The translations under genes and the position numbers were made by a program. From contig OX044357.1 of the NCBI GenBank assembly GCA_943846675.1, positions 2,914,001 through 2,978,000 of the forward strand: a stretch of 64,000 nt of DNA, written 5' to 3'. Of the stretch, positions 34,144-42,832 are shown one piece after another. This DNA is from UBA987 sp002292105 (GTDB lineage Bacteria > Bacteroidota > Bacteroidia > NS11-12g > UBA9320). Each line of letters starts with the position of its first letter. Position 1 is the first letter of the stretch. The notes beneath the pieces are model-generated. The model was not told where the DNA came from and searched no databases. It saw only the letters and a program-made list of their open reading frames with translations.

Positions 34144-35268
34144 TTACTCTTCGTTATTCAATACGGTTACAATCATGCCTTCATGTACGCTAGAAATCGT
34201 TTGATTTAAGTACTTTGTTCCGTCTTCAAGGTTTCTTACATACATCCATTCGGTGCCTTTGTATACCACGTTGATGTTCTCCTTGGTTAACACAGAATCA
34301 TTTTCGATTAAATAGATTTCAGTCTTGCCAACCAACAAGCTACGCGGAATGGACACTACATTGTTCAGCGTTACCCCTTCTACAATTGCGGTCAGGTATT
34401 GCCCTTCTTTTAAGGTCGGATCATTTACCCCAACATACACTTTAACACTTTGCGTAGATGGATCTAGTTGTTCGTTTATTCTGAGCACTTTTCCAGCCCA
34501 TGTCTTATCAAGCTCAGCGCTTGACAATGTAACGACTCTACCCACGTCTATAAACTTTAAATCGTCCAAACTTACCGATGCTTCTAACTCGTATGCATTT
34601 GGTTGGATAAAAGATCCAATGCGCTGGCCAGCTCTAACCAATGTGCCCGTGTTAATATCTGTACTGCTCAAGGAACCGCTAAATGGTGCTTTAATCACAT
34701 GCTTTGCAAGCCGCACCTCTTGGGCTTTTATGCTGAAATAATTAGAAAACACATTACGGCTAGAAATGAACATTTTCAGTTTGTCGTTGCTTATTTCGGG
34801 AAGCAGCGGTAGACTTTTATCAAAGTCAATAGCCGCATGAAACGCTTTCCATTTATCTATTTCGTTGGGAAAATCAATGGCAATGTCTGGTAAGATTTGT
34901 GAAACGCTATTGAGTAAAACACTTTTTTGAGATTTTACAGTGGCTCGTAATTCACTATCATCGATTCTTGCTAAGACCTGGCCTTTTGAAAACCGTTTTC
35001 CCTCTCTAAAACTATTTGAGAGTAACACGCCGCTTACTTCCGAAAATATATCAATTCTATTTTTGGCAACTAGTTTACCACTAAGATCAATTAATAGTTT
35101 TTGGTCTTTATTCTTAACCTCGGCCGCTTGCACACTTAGTTTTTGGAAACTTGTTTTGTTTTCGATCTTTTGAGCCTTGGTCGAAATTTTCTTGAAGACA
35201 AGTATCGTAACACCAATCAGTAGTAACCCAAAAACAATACTCCTTCTAATTTTCACTTGCTTTAACAT
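34144..35268 (-). CDS. Periplasmic adaptor (membrane fusion) subunit of the RND pump
   Basis: A 374-residue HlyD/AcrA-type adaptor. A membrane anchor sits at about 10-26, then the barrel-sandwich hybrid half RIDIFSEVSGVLLSNSFREGKRFSKGQVLARID, a short helical insertion, VIKAPFSGSLSSTDINTGTLVRAGQRIGSF, and the beta-barrel part GRVVTLSSAELDKTWAGKVLRINEQLDP. It is the first gene of the adaptor-pump-TolC-FAH operon. No regulator lies beside it, so control is unknown; no exact -7 element is found upstream. Confidence 0.92.
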   Translation of the reverse strand: MLKQVKIRRSIVFGLLLIGVTILVFKKISTKAQKIENKTSFQKLSVQAAEVKNKDQKLLIDLSGKLVAKNRIDIFSEVSGVLLSNSFREGKRFSKGQVLARIDDSELRATVKSQKSVLLNSVSQILPDIAIDFPNEIDKWKAFHAAIDFDKSLPLLPEISNDKLKMFISSRNVFSNYFSIKAQEVRLAKHVIKAPFSGSLSSTDINTGTLVRAGQRIGSFIQPNAYELEASVSLDDLKFIDVGRVVTLSSAELDKTWAGKVLRINEQLDPSTQSVKVYVGVNDPTLKEGQYLTAIVEGVTLNNVVSIPRSLLVGKTEIYLIENDSVLTKENINVVYKGTEWMYVRNLEDGTKYLNQTISSVHEGMIVTVLNNEE

Positions 35269-35331
35269 TATGTTGGAAGTCTATAATATGGAACCGTTTA
35301 CGAAACACTTTGTTTTGCTTCAATCTGGCAA

Positions 35332-36093
35332 CTAAACAATTTTGACCGATACACCTCCTAATGTCTCAACTTCAGCCGAAACGATTGAGTTTGGCTTAAT
35401 AAAAACAGCAGGAGTAGCAGCACCAGCCAATAAAACTGATCCTTTAGGAAATGGTTGACCATATTTGGCAGCTAACCTTGACGCATTACACACAGACAAA
35501 TATGGGTTATCCAAAATGGCATTGCTCGAATCTGACTCTACGATTTCACCATCAAAAGACAACGACATCTGCAAATCATTCAAGCTTTTAGGCAGTGGTT
35601 TCCAATCGCCAAGTATGAAACCCGTTGACGAGCAATTGTCTGCTATGACATCTTCAAGGGAGAACTTAAAATTCTTATATCTTGAGTCGATGATTTCTAT
35701 CGCACTAGAACAGGACTCTATATAATCCGGTATTTCATCCAAGCTAATTTCACGATCTAAGTCTTTTTTTAACTTAAATGCTATTTCAGGTTCTGCGCGT
35801 GGATGGATAAAGCTAGACAGGTTAACCTCACCTCCATTTTCAATCCACATATTTTGAGTTAAACGACCCCATATCATATCATGAACGCCCATTTGCTCCA
35901 TTTTGGCAAAGCTGGTAAACCCAAGCTTTAACCCAACAAAATCGTCGTTTCTTGCGTATCGTTCTTCCATAGATTTGGCCTGTATTTCATAGGCTTCATC
36001 TTCGGTCAATTGTTGCGTTAAACTAATTTGTTCTACTGCTTCTGCTGAACTTGCAGCTTCATCCAGTTGTTTTGCTATCGTCTCTTTGTTCAT
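35332..36093 (-). CDS. DmpH/MhpD-type hydratase or decarboxylase
   Basis: A 253-residue member of the 2-oxopent-4-enoate hydratase / 4-oxalocrotonate decarboxylase family. Typical blocks are DEAYEIQAKSMEERYARNDDFVGLKLGFTS, IWGRLTQNMW, the metal-binding HPRAEPEIAFKLKKDL, IEIIDSRYKNFKF and VIADNCSSTGFILGDW. At this length and with these blocks it resembles the decarboxylase DmpH more than the hydratase, but the two are hard to separate by eye. It overlaps dmpG by 4 bp (ATGA), so the two act as consecutive steps of a lower meta-cleavage route. Confidence 0.86.
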   Translation of the reverse strand: MNKETIAKQLDEAASSAEAVEQISLTQQLTEDEAYEIQAKSMEERYARNDDFVGLKLGFTSFAKMEQMGVHDMIWGRLTQNMWIENGGEVNLSSFIHPRAEPEIAFKLKKDLDREISLDEIPDYIESCSSAIEIIDSRYKNFKFSLEDVIADNCSSTGFILGDWKPLPKSLNDLQMSLSFDGEIVESDSSNAILDNPYLSVCNASRLAAKYGQPFPKGSVLLAGAATPAVFIKPNSIVSAEVETLGGVSVKIV

Positions 36094-37097
36094 TTTTTCT
36101 TTTTTTTCATGTCCAAGGCAACATCCAAAATCATGTCTTCTTGTCCGCCAACCATTTCACGTTTACCCAATTCTTCCAGAATATCTCGCGTATCCAAGCC
36201 ATAACGTTTTGCAGCACGTTCACTATGAAGCAAAAAGCTCGAATAGACACCTGCGTATCCCAGGCTCAATGTTTCTCGATCCACCCGAACAGGTCTGGTT
36301 TGAAGTGGTCTAATCTCGTCATCGGCTAAATCCATTAATTGATGAAGATCTGAATTGTGCTTGGCATCCATCTTATTCAATACCGCAATGAGGACTTCAA
36401 GTGGGCAGTTTCCTGCTCCTGCGCCCATTCCGGCCAAAGAAGCATCAAGTCGTTTTGCCCCATGTTCCATGGCTACGATTGTATTCGCAACTCCGAGCCC
36501 TAGGTTATGATGACAATGAATCCCGATTTCAGTTTTTTCATCTAGCGCGTCTTTGAAAGCTTTCATTCTATCTGCCACCTCATGCATCAATAATGCTCCT
36601 GCACTATCCGTTACATAAACACAGTCTGCACCATATTTTTCCATCAATTTGGCTTGTTCTGCAAGTTTGGTAGGTGTATTCATGTGCGACATCATTAAAA
36701 ACCCGCCAACATCCATACCCATGTTTTTAGCGGCTTCAATATGCTGCTGAGATATGTCTGCTTCCGTGCAATGTGTTGCAACCCGTACAGACCTAACCCC
36801 TAGGGCATAGGCCTTTTTTAAGTCATCAATAGTCCCAATTCCTGGTATCAACAGGGTCGTCAACACGGCATGATTCAACTCTTCTGCCACGCCTTCAAGC
36901 CAGTCCCAATCTGTATGTGCTCCAAAGCCATAATTAAAGCTTCCTCCAGACAAGCCATCGCCGTGGGCAATTTCTATGGCGTCTACTTTTGCCCGGTCTA
37001 AAGCAATAGCCAAATCCTTAATTTGTTGTTTTGTATACTGATGCCGTATGGCATGCATTCCATCTCGAAGGGTAACGTCTTGAATGTATAGCTCCAT
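36090..37097 (-). CDS. dmpG: 4-hydroxy-2-oxovalerate aldolase
   Basis: A 335-residue TIM-barrel class II aldolase cleaving 4-hydroxy-2-oxopentanoate to pyruvate and acetaldehyde. The signature begins IQDVTLRDGMHAIRHQYT; the metal-binding H-x-H is in GIHCHHNLGLGVAN, with LAGMGAGAGNCPLEVL nearby and AKRYGLDTRDILEELGKREMVGGQEDM at the C-terminus. Family enzymes channel acetaldehyde to the dehydrogenase DmpF, which is not in this window. The last residues are a lysine run encoded by an A-rich stretch. An exact TATTTTTG lies 15 nt before the ATG. Confidence 0.92.
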   Translation of the reverse strand: MELYIQDVTLRDGMHAIRHQYTKQQIKDLAIALDRAKVDAIEIAHGDGLSGGSFNYGFGAHTDWDWLEGVAEELNHAVLTTLLIPGIGTIDDLKKAYALGVRSVRVATHCTEADISQQHIEAAKNMGMDVGGFLMMSHMNTPTKLAEQAKLMEKYGADCVYVTDSAGALLMHEVADRMKAFKDALDEKTEIGIHCHHNLGLGVANTIVAMEHGAKRLDASLAGMGAGAGNCPLEVLIAVLNKMDAKHNSDLHQLMDLADDEIRPLQTRPVRVDRETLSLGYAGVYSSFLLHSERAAKRYGLDTRDILEELGKREMVGGQEDMILDVALDMKKKKK

Positions 37098-37112
37098 AAT
37101 CTAATTCGACTT

Positions 37113-37120
37113 CAAAAATA
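37113..37120 (-). promoter_or_regulatory. Bacteroidota -7 element TATTTTTG before dmpG
   Basis: Exact TAnnTTTG on the minus strand, with 15 nt to the dmpG ATG. The -33 TTTG is not evident. Confidence 0.5.
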
Positions 37121-37184
37121 CCTTTGTTTATAGATTTTCTGTTTGGTTTTGTAAAATTCACTCTTCTGAAGTAACAGTCCTATA

Positions 37185-37192
37185 TATCTTTG
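37185..37192 (+). promoter_or_regulatory. Bacteroidota -7 element TATCTTTG before DUF456 gene
   Basis: Exact TAnnTTTG with 4 nt to the ATG at 37197, so the transcript would be leaderless or nearly so. No TTTG at the usual -33 spacing. Confidence 0.5.
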
Positions 37193-37196
37193 TTAC

Positions 37197-37685
37197 ATGG
37201 ACGTAGTAATCATTATCCTCGGTATTGTATTCTTATTACTTGGTGTAGTCGGTTGTTTAGCACCAATTATTCCTGGTCCACCCATCGCTTTTTTAGCCTT
37301 GCTCGGTTTGCTTTTTCATAGCACTGAAGCTTCAGTGCCTGAAACAAAACTCTTGTTGCTATCGGGTTTTCTAGTGATTGCAGTAACCGTAATAGATTAC
37401 TTTTTACCCATATGGGGGACGAAAAAATTTGGTGGCACAGATGCTGGTAAGCGCGGCAGCATCGTTGGATTAATTCTGGCTTTTATTTTCCCAATACTCG
37501 GACCGCTAACAATATTGATTGGCCCATTTGCAGGTGCTGTTGTTGGTGAATTAATATCTGGCCAAAACAACCAAACCGCTTTAAAATCCGGTCTTGGATC
37601 TTTCTTAGGCTTTGTAGGCGGAGTGATTCTTAAACTTGGTGTGGTTGTGTATGTCGGGATAAAATTTATAGGCTTGGTGTGGTAG
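37197..37685 (+). CDS. DUF456 membrane protein
   Basis: A 162-residue inner-membrane protein with about four helices. It has the DUF456 opening VLLLGVVGCLAPIIPGPPIAFLALL (approximately), a conserved DYFLPIWGTKKFGGTDAGKRGSIVGLI and a C-terminal glycine-rich GPFAGAVVGELISG. The glycine zippers are typical of the family. No function is known. The 3' end overlaps the convergent SRPBCC gene by 20 bp. Confidence 0.87.
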   Translation: MDVVIIILGIVFLLLGVVGCLAPIIPGPPIAFLALLGLLFHSTEASVPETKLLLLSGFLVIAVTVIDYFLPIWGTKKFGGTDAGKRGSIVGLILAFIFPILGPLTILIGPFAGAVVGELISGQNNQTALKSGLGSFLGFVGGVILKLGVVVYVGIKFIGLVW

Positions 37686-38208
37686 TTTGATTTTCTAACC
37701 ACTTCTTTAAATTATCAAGTTCGGCTTGGCGCTTCACTTCTAACCCATTACCAGAACCTGCGAACATTACTTTATACATCCAGCCACTCGGCGTTAATGT
37801 AGTCGTCACTTTTAATTCTGTTGAAACAGAATCCACTGCTTTAAACACATACTTTGTGTCTAATCGAATTTTGTCGTTCAACACAATAGAAGACGTTGCA
37901 GACTCTTTGTCAAACACAGAATCCAGCTCATAAGTCGGTTTCGATATTTGTTCTGCGTCACTAAATACAAAATGCGCTTTATATCCCGTTTCGTCATAAA
38001 CGCCTGAAACAGTCTCAACACTGTCTAGGTTATCACGCCAATTGGGAATAATGGTTGGGTTAAAGGCAGCATCCCAGCACTGTTCAAGCGGTTGATTGAT
38101 GATGACATTGTGGACCACGATGTGGTTTTTAGGAGCGAAAAATGTAGCCAAAATGGTTCCAGCTAAGCCAAATCCAACAAAGATTAAGACGTACTTAATG
38201 ATTTTCAT
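37666..38208 (-). CDS. SRPBCC-family membrane-anchored protein
   Basis: A 180-residue protein with an N-terminal membrane helix (IIKYVLIFVGFGLAGTILATFF) followed by a START-like domain: VIINQPLEQCWDAAFNPTIIPNWRDNLDSVETV, YKAHFVF, TPSGWMYKVMFAGSGNGLEVKRQAELDNLKKWLENQ. It probably binds a hydrophobic ligand at the membrane. The ATG is 4 nt from an exact TACCTTTG. Its last codons overlap the convergent DUF456 gene by 20 bp, so antisense interference between the two is possible. Confidence 0.8.
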   Translation of the reverse strand: MKIIKYVLIFVGFGLAGTILATFFAPKNHIVVHNVIINQPLEQCWDAAFNPTIIPNWRDNLDSVETVSGVYDETGYKAHFVFSDAEQISKPTYELDSVFDKESATSSIVLNDKIRLDTKYVFKAVDSVSTELKVTTTLTPSGWMYKVMFAGSGNGLEVKRQAELDNLKKWLENQTTTPSL

Positions 38209-38212
38209 GGGG

Positions 38213-38220
38213 CAAAGGTA
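38213..38220 (-). promoter_or_regulatory. Bacteroidota -7 element TACCTTTG
   Basis: Exact TAnnTTTG on the minus strand, with 4 nt to the ATG at 38208. Suggests a leaderless transcript for the SRPBCC gene. No -33 TTTG. Confidence 0.5.
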
Positions 38221-38360
38221 TTTGGATAATGGTTAATGCTACATGTTTAATGTTGAATTTAACTCCAAATAATGTGTTGACTTGTATGGCTCATATTTAC
38301 GCCTACGGATAAATCTGGACTATAACGATCTTAAAGGATTAAACCCGTACAAATCAAGTA

Positions 38361-40607
38361 TTACTTAGCCACCTTCTTCCACCAAACATGCCCGTTGATT
38401 GATGCATCAACACTTGGTTTTTGAAGCTTTCTAAGCTGTGATCTTGCTTTTTCTTTTGAGGTAACGCGTCCAAATGTCACGTATTTCATTTGGTTAGCGT
38501 CGTCGAAATAGATGTACGTTAACACCCCAGCCTGACGATTAAGCTTTTTAACCAGGTCATCGGCCAGTAATTTGTTCTTGTACGCTCCTAAAATGAGGTA
38601 GTAATCGTAAATCTCAAAATTCATGAGTTCAACAACGTCATCCACTGTTATATTCACGTCCACCTTTTTGGTAGCAACAGGCTTTTCTTTAACCACTGGT
38701 TTTGGATCAGTATGCACCTTAGGCGTTTCAGGAACCACTGGTTTTTCAACCGTATCTTTGGGTTCTAGCATGCTCGGGCAACCGTTATACTCTTCCTCCC
38801 CGTATTCATCTATACACGCATCAACGTCGTCCGTGACTCCATCTCCATCTGTATCAGGGCAACCGTGATTCGCTTTTGTTCCAGCCAATGTTGGGCAATT
38901 ATCGTCTGGCCCACCGAGTCCGTCGCCATCCTCATCAGGACAGCCTTTTGCATTTCTTAATCCAGGAATGTTAGGACAATGGTCGTCTATATCAGGAACT
39001 CTGTCGTCGTCTAAATCTGGACATCCTTTTGCATATTCGCTTCCAAATATTTCTGGACATTTATCTTTAGCATCGCTTGTGCCATCGCCATCTTTGTCTG
39101 GAATTCGGTTATGTAAAATCGGTAATGTAATACCCGCATAAACGTTGTAACCATTCGTGGACTTACCGCCCAAAATGCCTCCTAAATTGTCGCTTCCAAT
39201 GTAAACCGGCCCATACCGTACAAATGCACTCAATAAAATCGGGTTGTAGAATTGTCCAAAAATTAAACTACTAGAAGCTTCAAAACGTCGCGTTTCATAA
39301 CGCGCGCCTACGGCCATGACGGTTTGCTTTCTTACGCCCTTAACTTTATTACCTCGAAGTGATTGCAAATAAGAACCGCTTAAATACCAATTGTTATCCA
39401 AACTAAGGTCAAAGTTTAAGTTCAAACTTGCTGGTAATTTGGCTGAAAACGAACTGTCTATCGTGGTTCCACTAAAATATTTCTTGGCAAATGAATCAAT
39501 GTCGTTTGTACCATTAAACCTTGTCACTTCTTCAAAATCCGCCCAATCCGTTGTATCTCCGTCAGAACTGATATTGAGTCCTCTGGTAAACGGCCTGTTG
39601 TCAAACTTAATAGAACCAAAATCTGCTATTGCTGCGCCGATTTTGAATTTGTACTTATTCCGAGTTCTATCTTCATGATTTCTTCTGTCCATTCGGTATT
39701 TGAATGCCTTAAAATCAGGGCGAAACTCATAAACAATACCAATGTCGATGCCCATGCCTCGGCCAAGTTTGTTTTTACCCAAATAGTCATTTAGCCTGCG
39801 GTCGGTTGTAAAATACTGATCGCTGGTATAAGCCGCTGTGATATTTGCAGAATTGATACGCAGTGAATCTATGCCTACCAATTCATAGTTAAAATCATCA
39901 ACGCGCGAATAACCCGCGGCAAGTCCAATTAAATATTTAATGGTTGCCCCTCCCTTTAGAAAATTCTCCTTTTTGTCTATTAAAACGTTGGCATAACTGA
40001 AGGCAAATTCCTGGTAGGCCAATGCCCCAAAACCCAAATTTGTTTCAAGTCCGGGTTTGTTCATCAATCGTAATTGATGAGACTTAACCGAAAAATCGGG
40101 CGCAGCCGAATCAAAGTCTACTAAAAACACTTTTAATAGATCTTCGTTAAGACCATCTATATCTGCAAAAAACCTTGTTTTAGTCGTGAAGGCTACACCA
40201 CTTTTGTCTTTAAGACCCAATAGAAAAGAAGGCCCCATAACCTCTGTAGAAACATAGGCCTGTTTCTGATTGCCATTCAGCTTATCTTCCATAAAGGAAT
40301 TATCCCAAACGGGAATATCATTTTCATCCAATAAATCAGAAGACACATTATTGTTTAATACATTGCCATAGGTATATGGTGTTCGTACATTTATGAAGTT
40401 GTTATTGACATCCGCAAAAACCGATAACGGTGTTAGAGCGAATCGATATCGGCTATCAGCAAGATTTGCTGGGTTGTAGGAAACACTTTGGACACCCCCA
40501 TAATTGCTATTTGCAAAATTGCGCGCATATTGACCGAAGGCTGCGGCATTTGCCATCAATAATAGTAGTATACAAACAGCCTTAGTGGTAATATTTTGGC
40601 GAAGCAT
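38361..40607 (-). CDS. DUF5723 protein with TSP3 repeats and C-terminal SPOR domain
   Basis: A 748-residue secreted protein when started at ATG 40607 (MLRQNITTKAVCILLLLM, a clean signal peptide); an in-frame ATG at 40631 would precede its -7 element. Residues about 30-480 are a DUF5723 outer-membrane barrel-like region (SNYGGVQSVSYNPANLADSRYRF). Then come four thrombospondin type 3 calcium-binding repeats (DKDGDGTSDAKDKCP, DLDDDRVPDIDDHCP, DEDGDGLGGPDDNCP, DTDGDGVTDDVDACI), a Pro/Lys/Thr linker, and a SPOR domain (about 675-745, YYLILGAYKNKLLADDLVKKLNRQAG). SPOR domains bind glycan strands lacking stem peptides; the usual partner after TSP3 here is OmpA. Likely an envelope structural protein. 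Confidence 0.87.
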   Translation of the reverse strand: MLRQNITTKAVCILLLLMANAAAFGQYARNFANSNYGGVQSVSYNPANLADSRYRFALTPLSVFADVNNNFINVRTPYTYGNVLNNNVSSDLLDENDIPVWDNSFMEDKLNGNQKQAYVSTEVMGPSFLLGLKDKSGVAFTTKTRFFADIDGLNEDLLKVFLVDFDSAAPDFSVKSHQLRLMNKPGLETNLGFGALAYQEFAFSYANVLIDKKENFLKGGATIKYLIGLAAGYSRVDDFNYELVGIDSLRINSANITAAYTSDQYFTTDRRLNDYLGKNKLGRGMGIDIGIVYEFRPDFKAFKYRMDRRNHEDRTRNKYKFKIGAAIADFGSIKFDNRPFTRGLNISSDGDTTDWADFEEVTRFNGTNDIDSFAKKYFSGTTIDSSFSAKLPASLNLNFDLSLDNNWYLSGSYLQSLRGNKVKGVRKQTVMAVGARYETRRFEASSSLIFGQFYNPILLSAFVRYGPVYIGSDNLGGILGGKSTNGYNVYAGITLPILHNRIPDKDGDGTSDAKDKCPEIFGSEYAKGCPDLDDDRVPDIDDHCPNIPGLRNAKGCPDEDGDGLGGPDDNCPTLAGTKANHGCPDTDGDGVTDDVDACIDEYGEEEYNGCPSMLEPKDTVEKPVVPETPKVHTDPKPVVKEKPVATKKVDVNITVDDVVELMNFEIYDYYLILGAYKNKLLADDLVKKLNRQAGVLTYIYFDDANQMKYVTFGRVTSKEKARSQLRKLQKPSVDASINGHVWWKKVAK

Positions 40608-40613
40608 GGTAGA

Positions 40614-40621
40614 CAAAAATA
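40614..40621 (-). promoter_or_regulatory. Bacteroidota -7 element TATTTTTG
   Basis: Exact TAnnTTTG on the minus strand, with 6 nt to the ATG at 40607. It supports the 40607 start, since the upstream ATG (40631) would not be transcribed from it. No -33 TTTG. Confidence 0.5.
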
Positions 40622-40815
40622 AGGAAAGCATACTTTAATTCGCTGGTTTTTGCCACAAACAAGACACTTAAATGATTTTAAACCAATTAGTTAGCGTTTT
40701 GTATGGAGGTCGCATGGTGTTGCAAGTCGCTTAAATAAAGGGGTCGCGCTACATCGTTATTTATAGTCATTTGATTAAATTATTTATATTCACACGGTAA
40801 AAAAGTATCACAGTT

Positions 40816-41853
40816 ATGAAAGTTTTAAAAGTTCTTGGCATTTTGCTATTGGTGGTTGTAGTCATTTGGCTAATCGCCTCATTAATTTTACCAAAGGAAA
40901 TGAATGTTTCGATGGAAGAAACCATTGAAGCTCCTGTTGCCGTTGTTTGGGATAACGTAAGCACCTACGAAAAGGCAGACAATTGGTCTCCTTGGTACGA
41001 CATAGATCCAGACATGAAAGTAACGTTTGATGGTGAATCAGGTGCGGTAGGTTCAAGTATGACCTGGAGTGGCAATCAAAAAGTTGGCAGCGGAACGATG
41101 ACTTTAACTAAAACAGATATGGAAAATCACGTTCTCGGACACCATGTAAAACATGACTTTGGTGAAGGAAACTCTACTGTGGAACTTTCTGAAGAAGAAG
41201 GTACAACGACCGTAACCATGTCTTACAATGAAAAGCAAGGAATTCCTTGGAACGTTATGGGTGCCTTGTTTGGGGCCGAAAAAATGATGAGTGAAGCATT
41301 TAAAAAACAACTTGGCTTGCTAAAAGGAATTGCAGAAAAACAAGCGACGGAAAAAGCGGCTGAAGTTGTCTATACAGTAGAAGAAGTACAACGTGAAGCA
41401 GGCAAATTTGTAGGCAAAAAAGAAGTTATTCAAATGGCCGACATGAAGACTTACTTCGACACCAACATGCCAGCCTTAGGCATGCTGTGCAAGGACAATA
41501 TGGTTGGCGCTCCTGCTGCTCTGTATTGGTCGTGGGATGAAGAAAATGGCACGTCTGAAATGACTGTTGCCATGCCTGTAGCTATGGATGAAGCCCCTGA
41601 AGGGTATGAATTCTATGAACAACCTGAAGGAACGTATTTAACAGTAGATTACTTTGGGCCATACGACGCGAGTATGAAAGACGCACATGAAGCCCTTGGT
41701 GCATATATGGAAGAAAAAAACATGAAGCTGGTTGGTGCAGTGATGGAAGAATATGTAACAGATCCGATGTCTGAAAAAGACCAATCAAAGTGGCTGACTA
41801 AAATTTCTTATCCGGTTGCCATGAATGACGGTGAAGAAACTACTGAAAACTAA
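40816..41853 (+). CDS. SRPBCC domain fused to GyrI-like effector-binding domain
   Basis: A 345-residue protein with an N-terminal hydrophobic segment (about 4-25), a START-like domain (about 30-175: ETIEAPVAVVWDNVSTYEKADNWSPWYD, MTWSGNQKVGSGTMTL) and a C-terminal GyrI-like/AraC effector-binding fold (about 185-340: MADMKTYFDTNMPALGMLCKDNM, GYEFYEQPEGTYLTVDYFGPYDASMKDAHEALGAYM). Both halves bind small hydrophobic or cationic molecules. It may be a membrane-tethered ligand binder; no DNA-binding domain is present. A strong hairpin terminator follows. Confidence 0.86.
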   Translation: MKVLKVLGILLLVVVVIWLIASLILPKEMNVSMEETIEAPVAVVWDNVSTYEKADNWSPWYDIDPDMKVTFDGESGAVGSSMTWSGNQKVGSGTMTLTKTDMENHVLGHHVKHDFGEGNSTVELSEEEGTTTVTMSYNEKQGIPWNVMGALFGAEKMMSEAFKKQLGLLKGIAEKQATEKAAEVVYTVEEVQREAGKFVGKKEVIQMADMKTYFDTNMPALGMLCKDNMVGAPAALYWSWDEENGTSEMTVAMPVAMDEAPEGYEFYEQPEGTYLTVDYFGPYDASMKDAHEALGAYMEEKNMKLVGAVMEEYVTDPMSEKDQSKWLTKISYPVAMNDGEETTEN

Positions 41854-41870
41854 AAAATAATCCCTTTTTA

Positions 41871-41905
41871 AAAGGTCATTAGCGCAAAGCTGATGACCTT
41901 TTTTT
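41871..41905 (+). terminator. Intrinsic terminator after SRPBCC-GyrI gene
   Basis: A 13-bp stem (41871-41883 with 41889-41901, one G-T wobble) and a 5-base loop GCAAA are followed by a T-run to 41905. It ends the plus-strand transcript 18 bp after the stop at 41853. The next gene starts at 41912, so that gene either has its own promoter or is read through. Confidence 0.85.
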
Positions 41906-41911
41906 ATACCC

Positions 41912-42832
41912 ATGTCCTCTATCAAAAGACTACTTCCCTGTATTTTATGCGTTGCGGTTATACTAAATCCGGGCTTTCTGTTTGCGCAACTAACTCTTCC
42001 AAACAAAAAGGTGATTAAAGACAGCAGTGTTTTACGGATATCTGTAACAAAACACGACTTACCTAATCAACCTGTTAACGTGAGTAACCAGGCAAAAACA
42101 ACGATTGAGAAAGAACCCTATTTGTGGGCGACTTACTGGTTTAACAAAAATGGCATGCCTGATTCAATGAATAACTATATGGACGGGGTTGCCTATCGCT
42201 CGGAAGCATATACCTATGACAAAAAAGGAGTGCTTATTATGATTGAAGTCGTCAACGAAAAAGGTGAGATCACATGGCTAAAAAAAGTTAGCAAATTATC
42301 AAAAGGAAACACGTTGTATTCCACCTATGGTAAAACGGGTTTAAAGGAATCAACGTATTGCAATAAACGCGGACATATTTACCTTTCGAAAAGGTTTGTA
42401 AACCCAGTCGTTTTGGGCTACGACTCGGTTGTTTTTGTTCAGGATAACGAACCCTTTAATTCAACTGAAGCATACTTCGCCAATGGTGAGATAAGTCATA
42501 AGTTGACAAAAAACTGGGTGGGTTCAGGTCCGGACAGTTTTTACCAATCGTTTTATCAATCCAATGCGGAATCAGGAAGAATGCCGAGTTATCAAGTTGG
42601 CTTTGAAGTCAATGATTCTGGCCAAGTGGTCGTCCCTAACACGTTTCCGTTTCCGAAAATGTTTGAATCCGTAACCTACCGGAACCGATTTCTGCACTGT
42701 CCATCCTTATCAGAAAAAATAGATAACATGCTCATTGGAAAATCCTTGATCAAGCAATCTGAAACATTTGAGCTAAAAACCCCCAAAGCGGTTCTAAGAC
42801 ATTATTATACATTTGACTATGCGTTTCATTAA
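41912..42832 (+). CDS. Secreted protein of unknown function
   Basis: A 306-residue protein with a signal peptide (about 1-25, ending LFAQLTLP). Short repeats of the type TYDKKGVLIMIEVVNEKGEITW and TYGKTGLKESTYCNKRGHIY resemble the beta strands of MORN-like or toxin-antidote repeats, but no domain is clear. No enzyme motif. It overlaps the following lipoprotein gene by 14 bp, so the two are coexpressed. The ATG is only 6 nt after the upstream terminator's T-run. Confidence 0.65.
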   Translation: MSSIKRLLPCILCVAVILNPGFLFAQLTLPNKKVIKDSSVLRISVTKHDLPNQPVNVSNQAKTTIEKEPYLWATYWFNKNGMPDSMNNYMDGVAYRSEAYTYDKKGVLIMIEVVNEKGEITWLKKVSKLSKGNTLYSTYGKTGLKESTYCNKRGHIYLSKRFVNPVVLGYDSVVFVQDNEPFNSTEAYFANGEISHKLTKNWVGSGPDSFYQSFYQSNAESGRMPSYQVGFEVNDSGQVVVPNTFPFPKMFESVTYRNRFLHCPSLSEKIDNMLIGKSLIKQSETFELKTPKAVLRHYYTFDYAFH

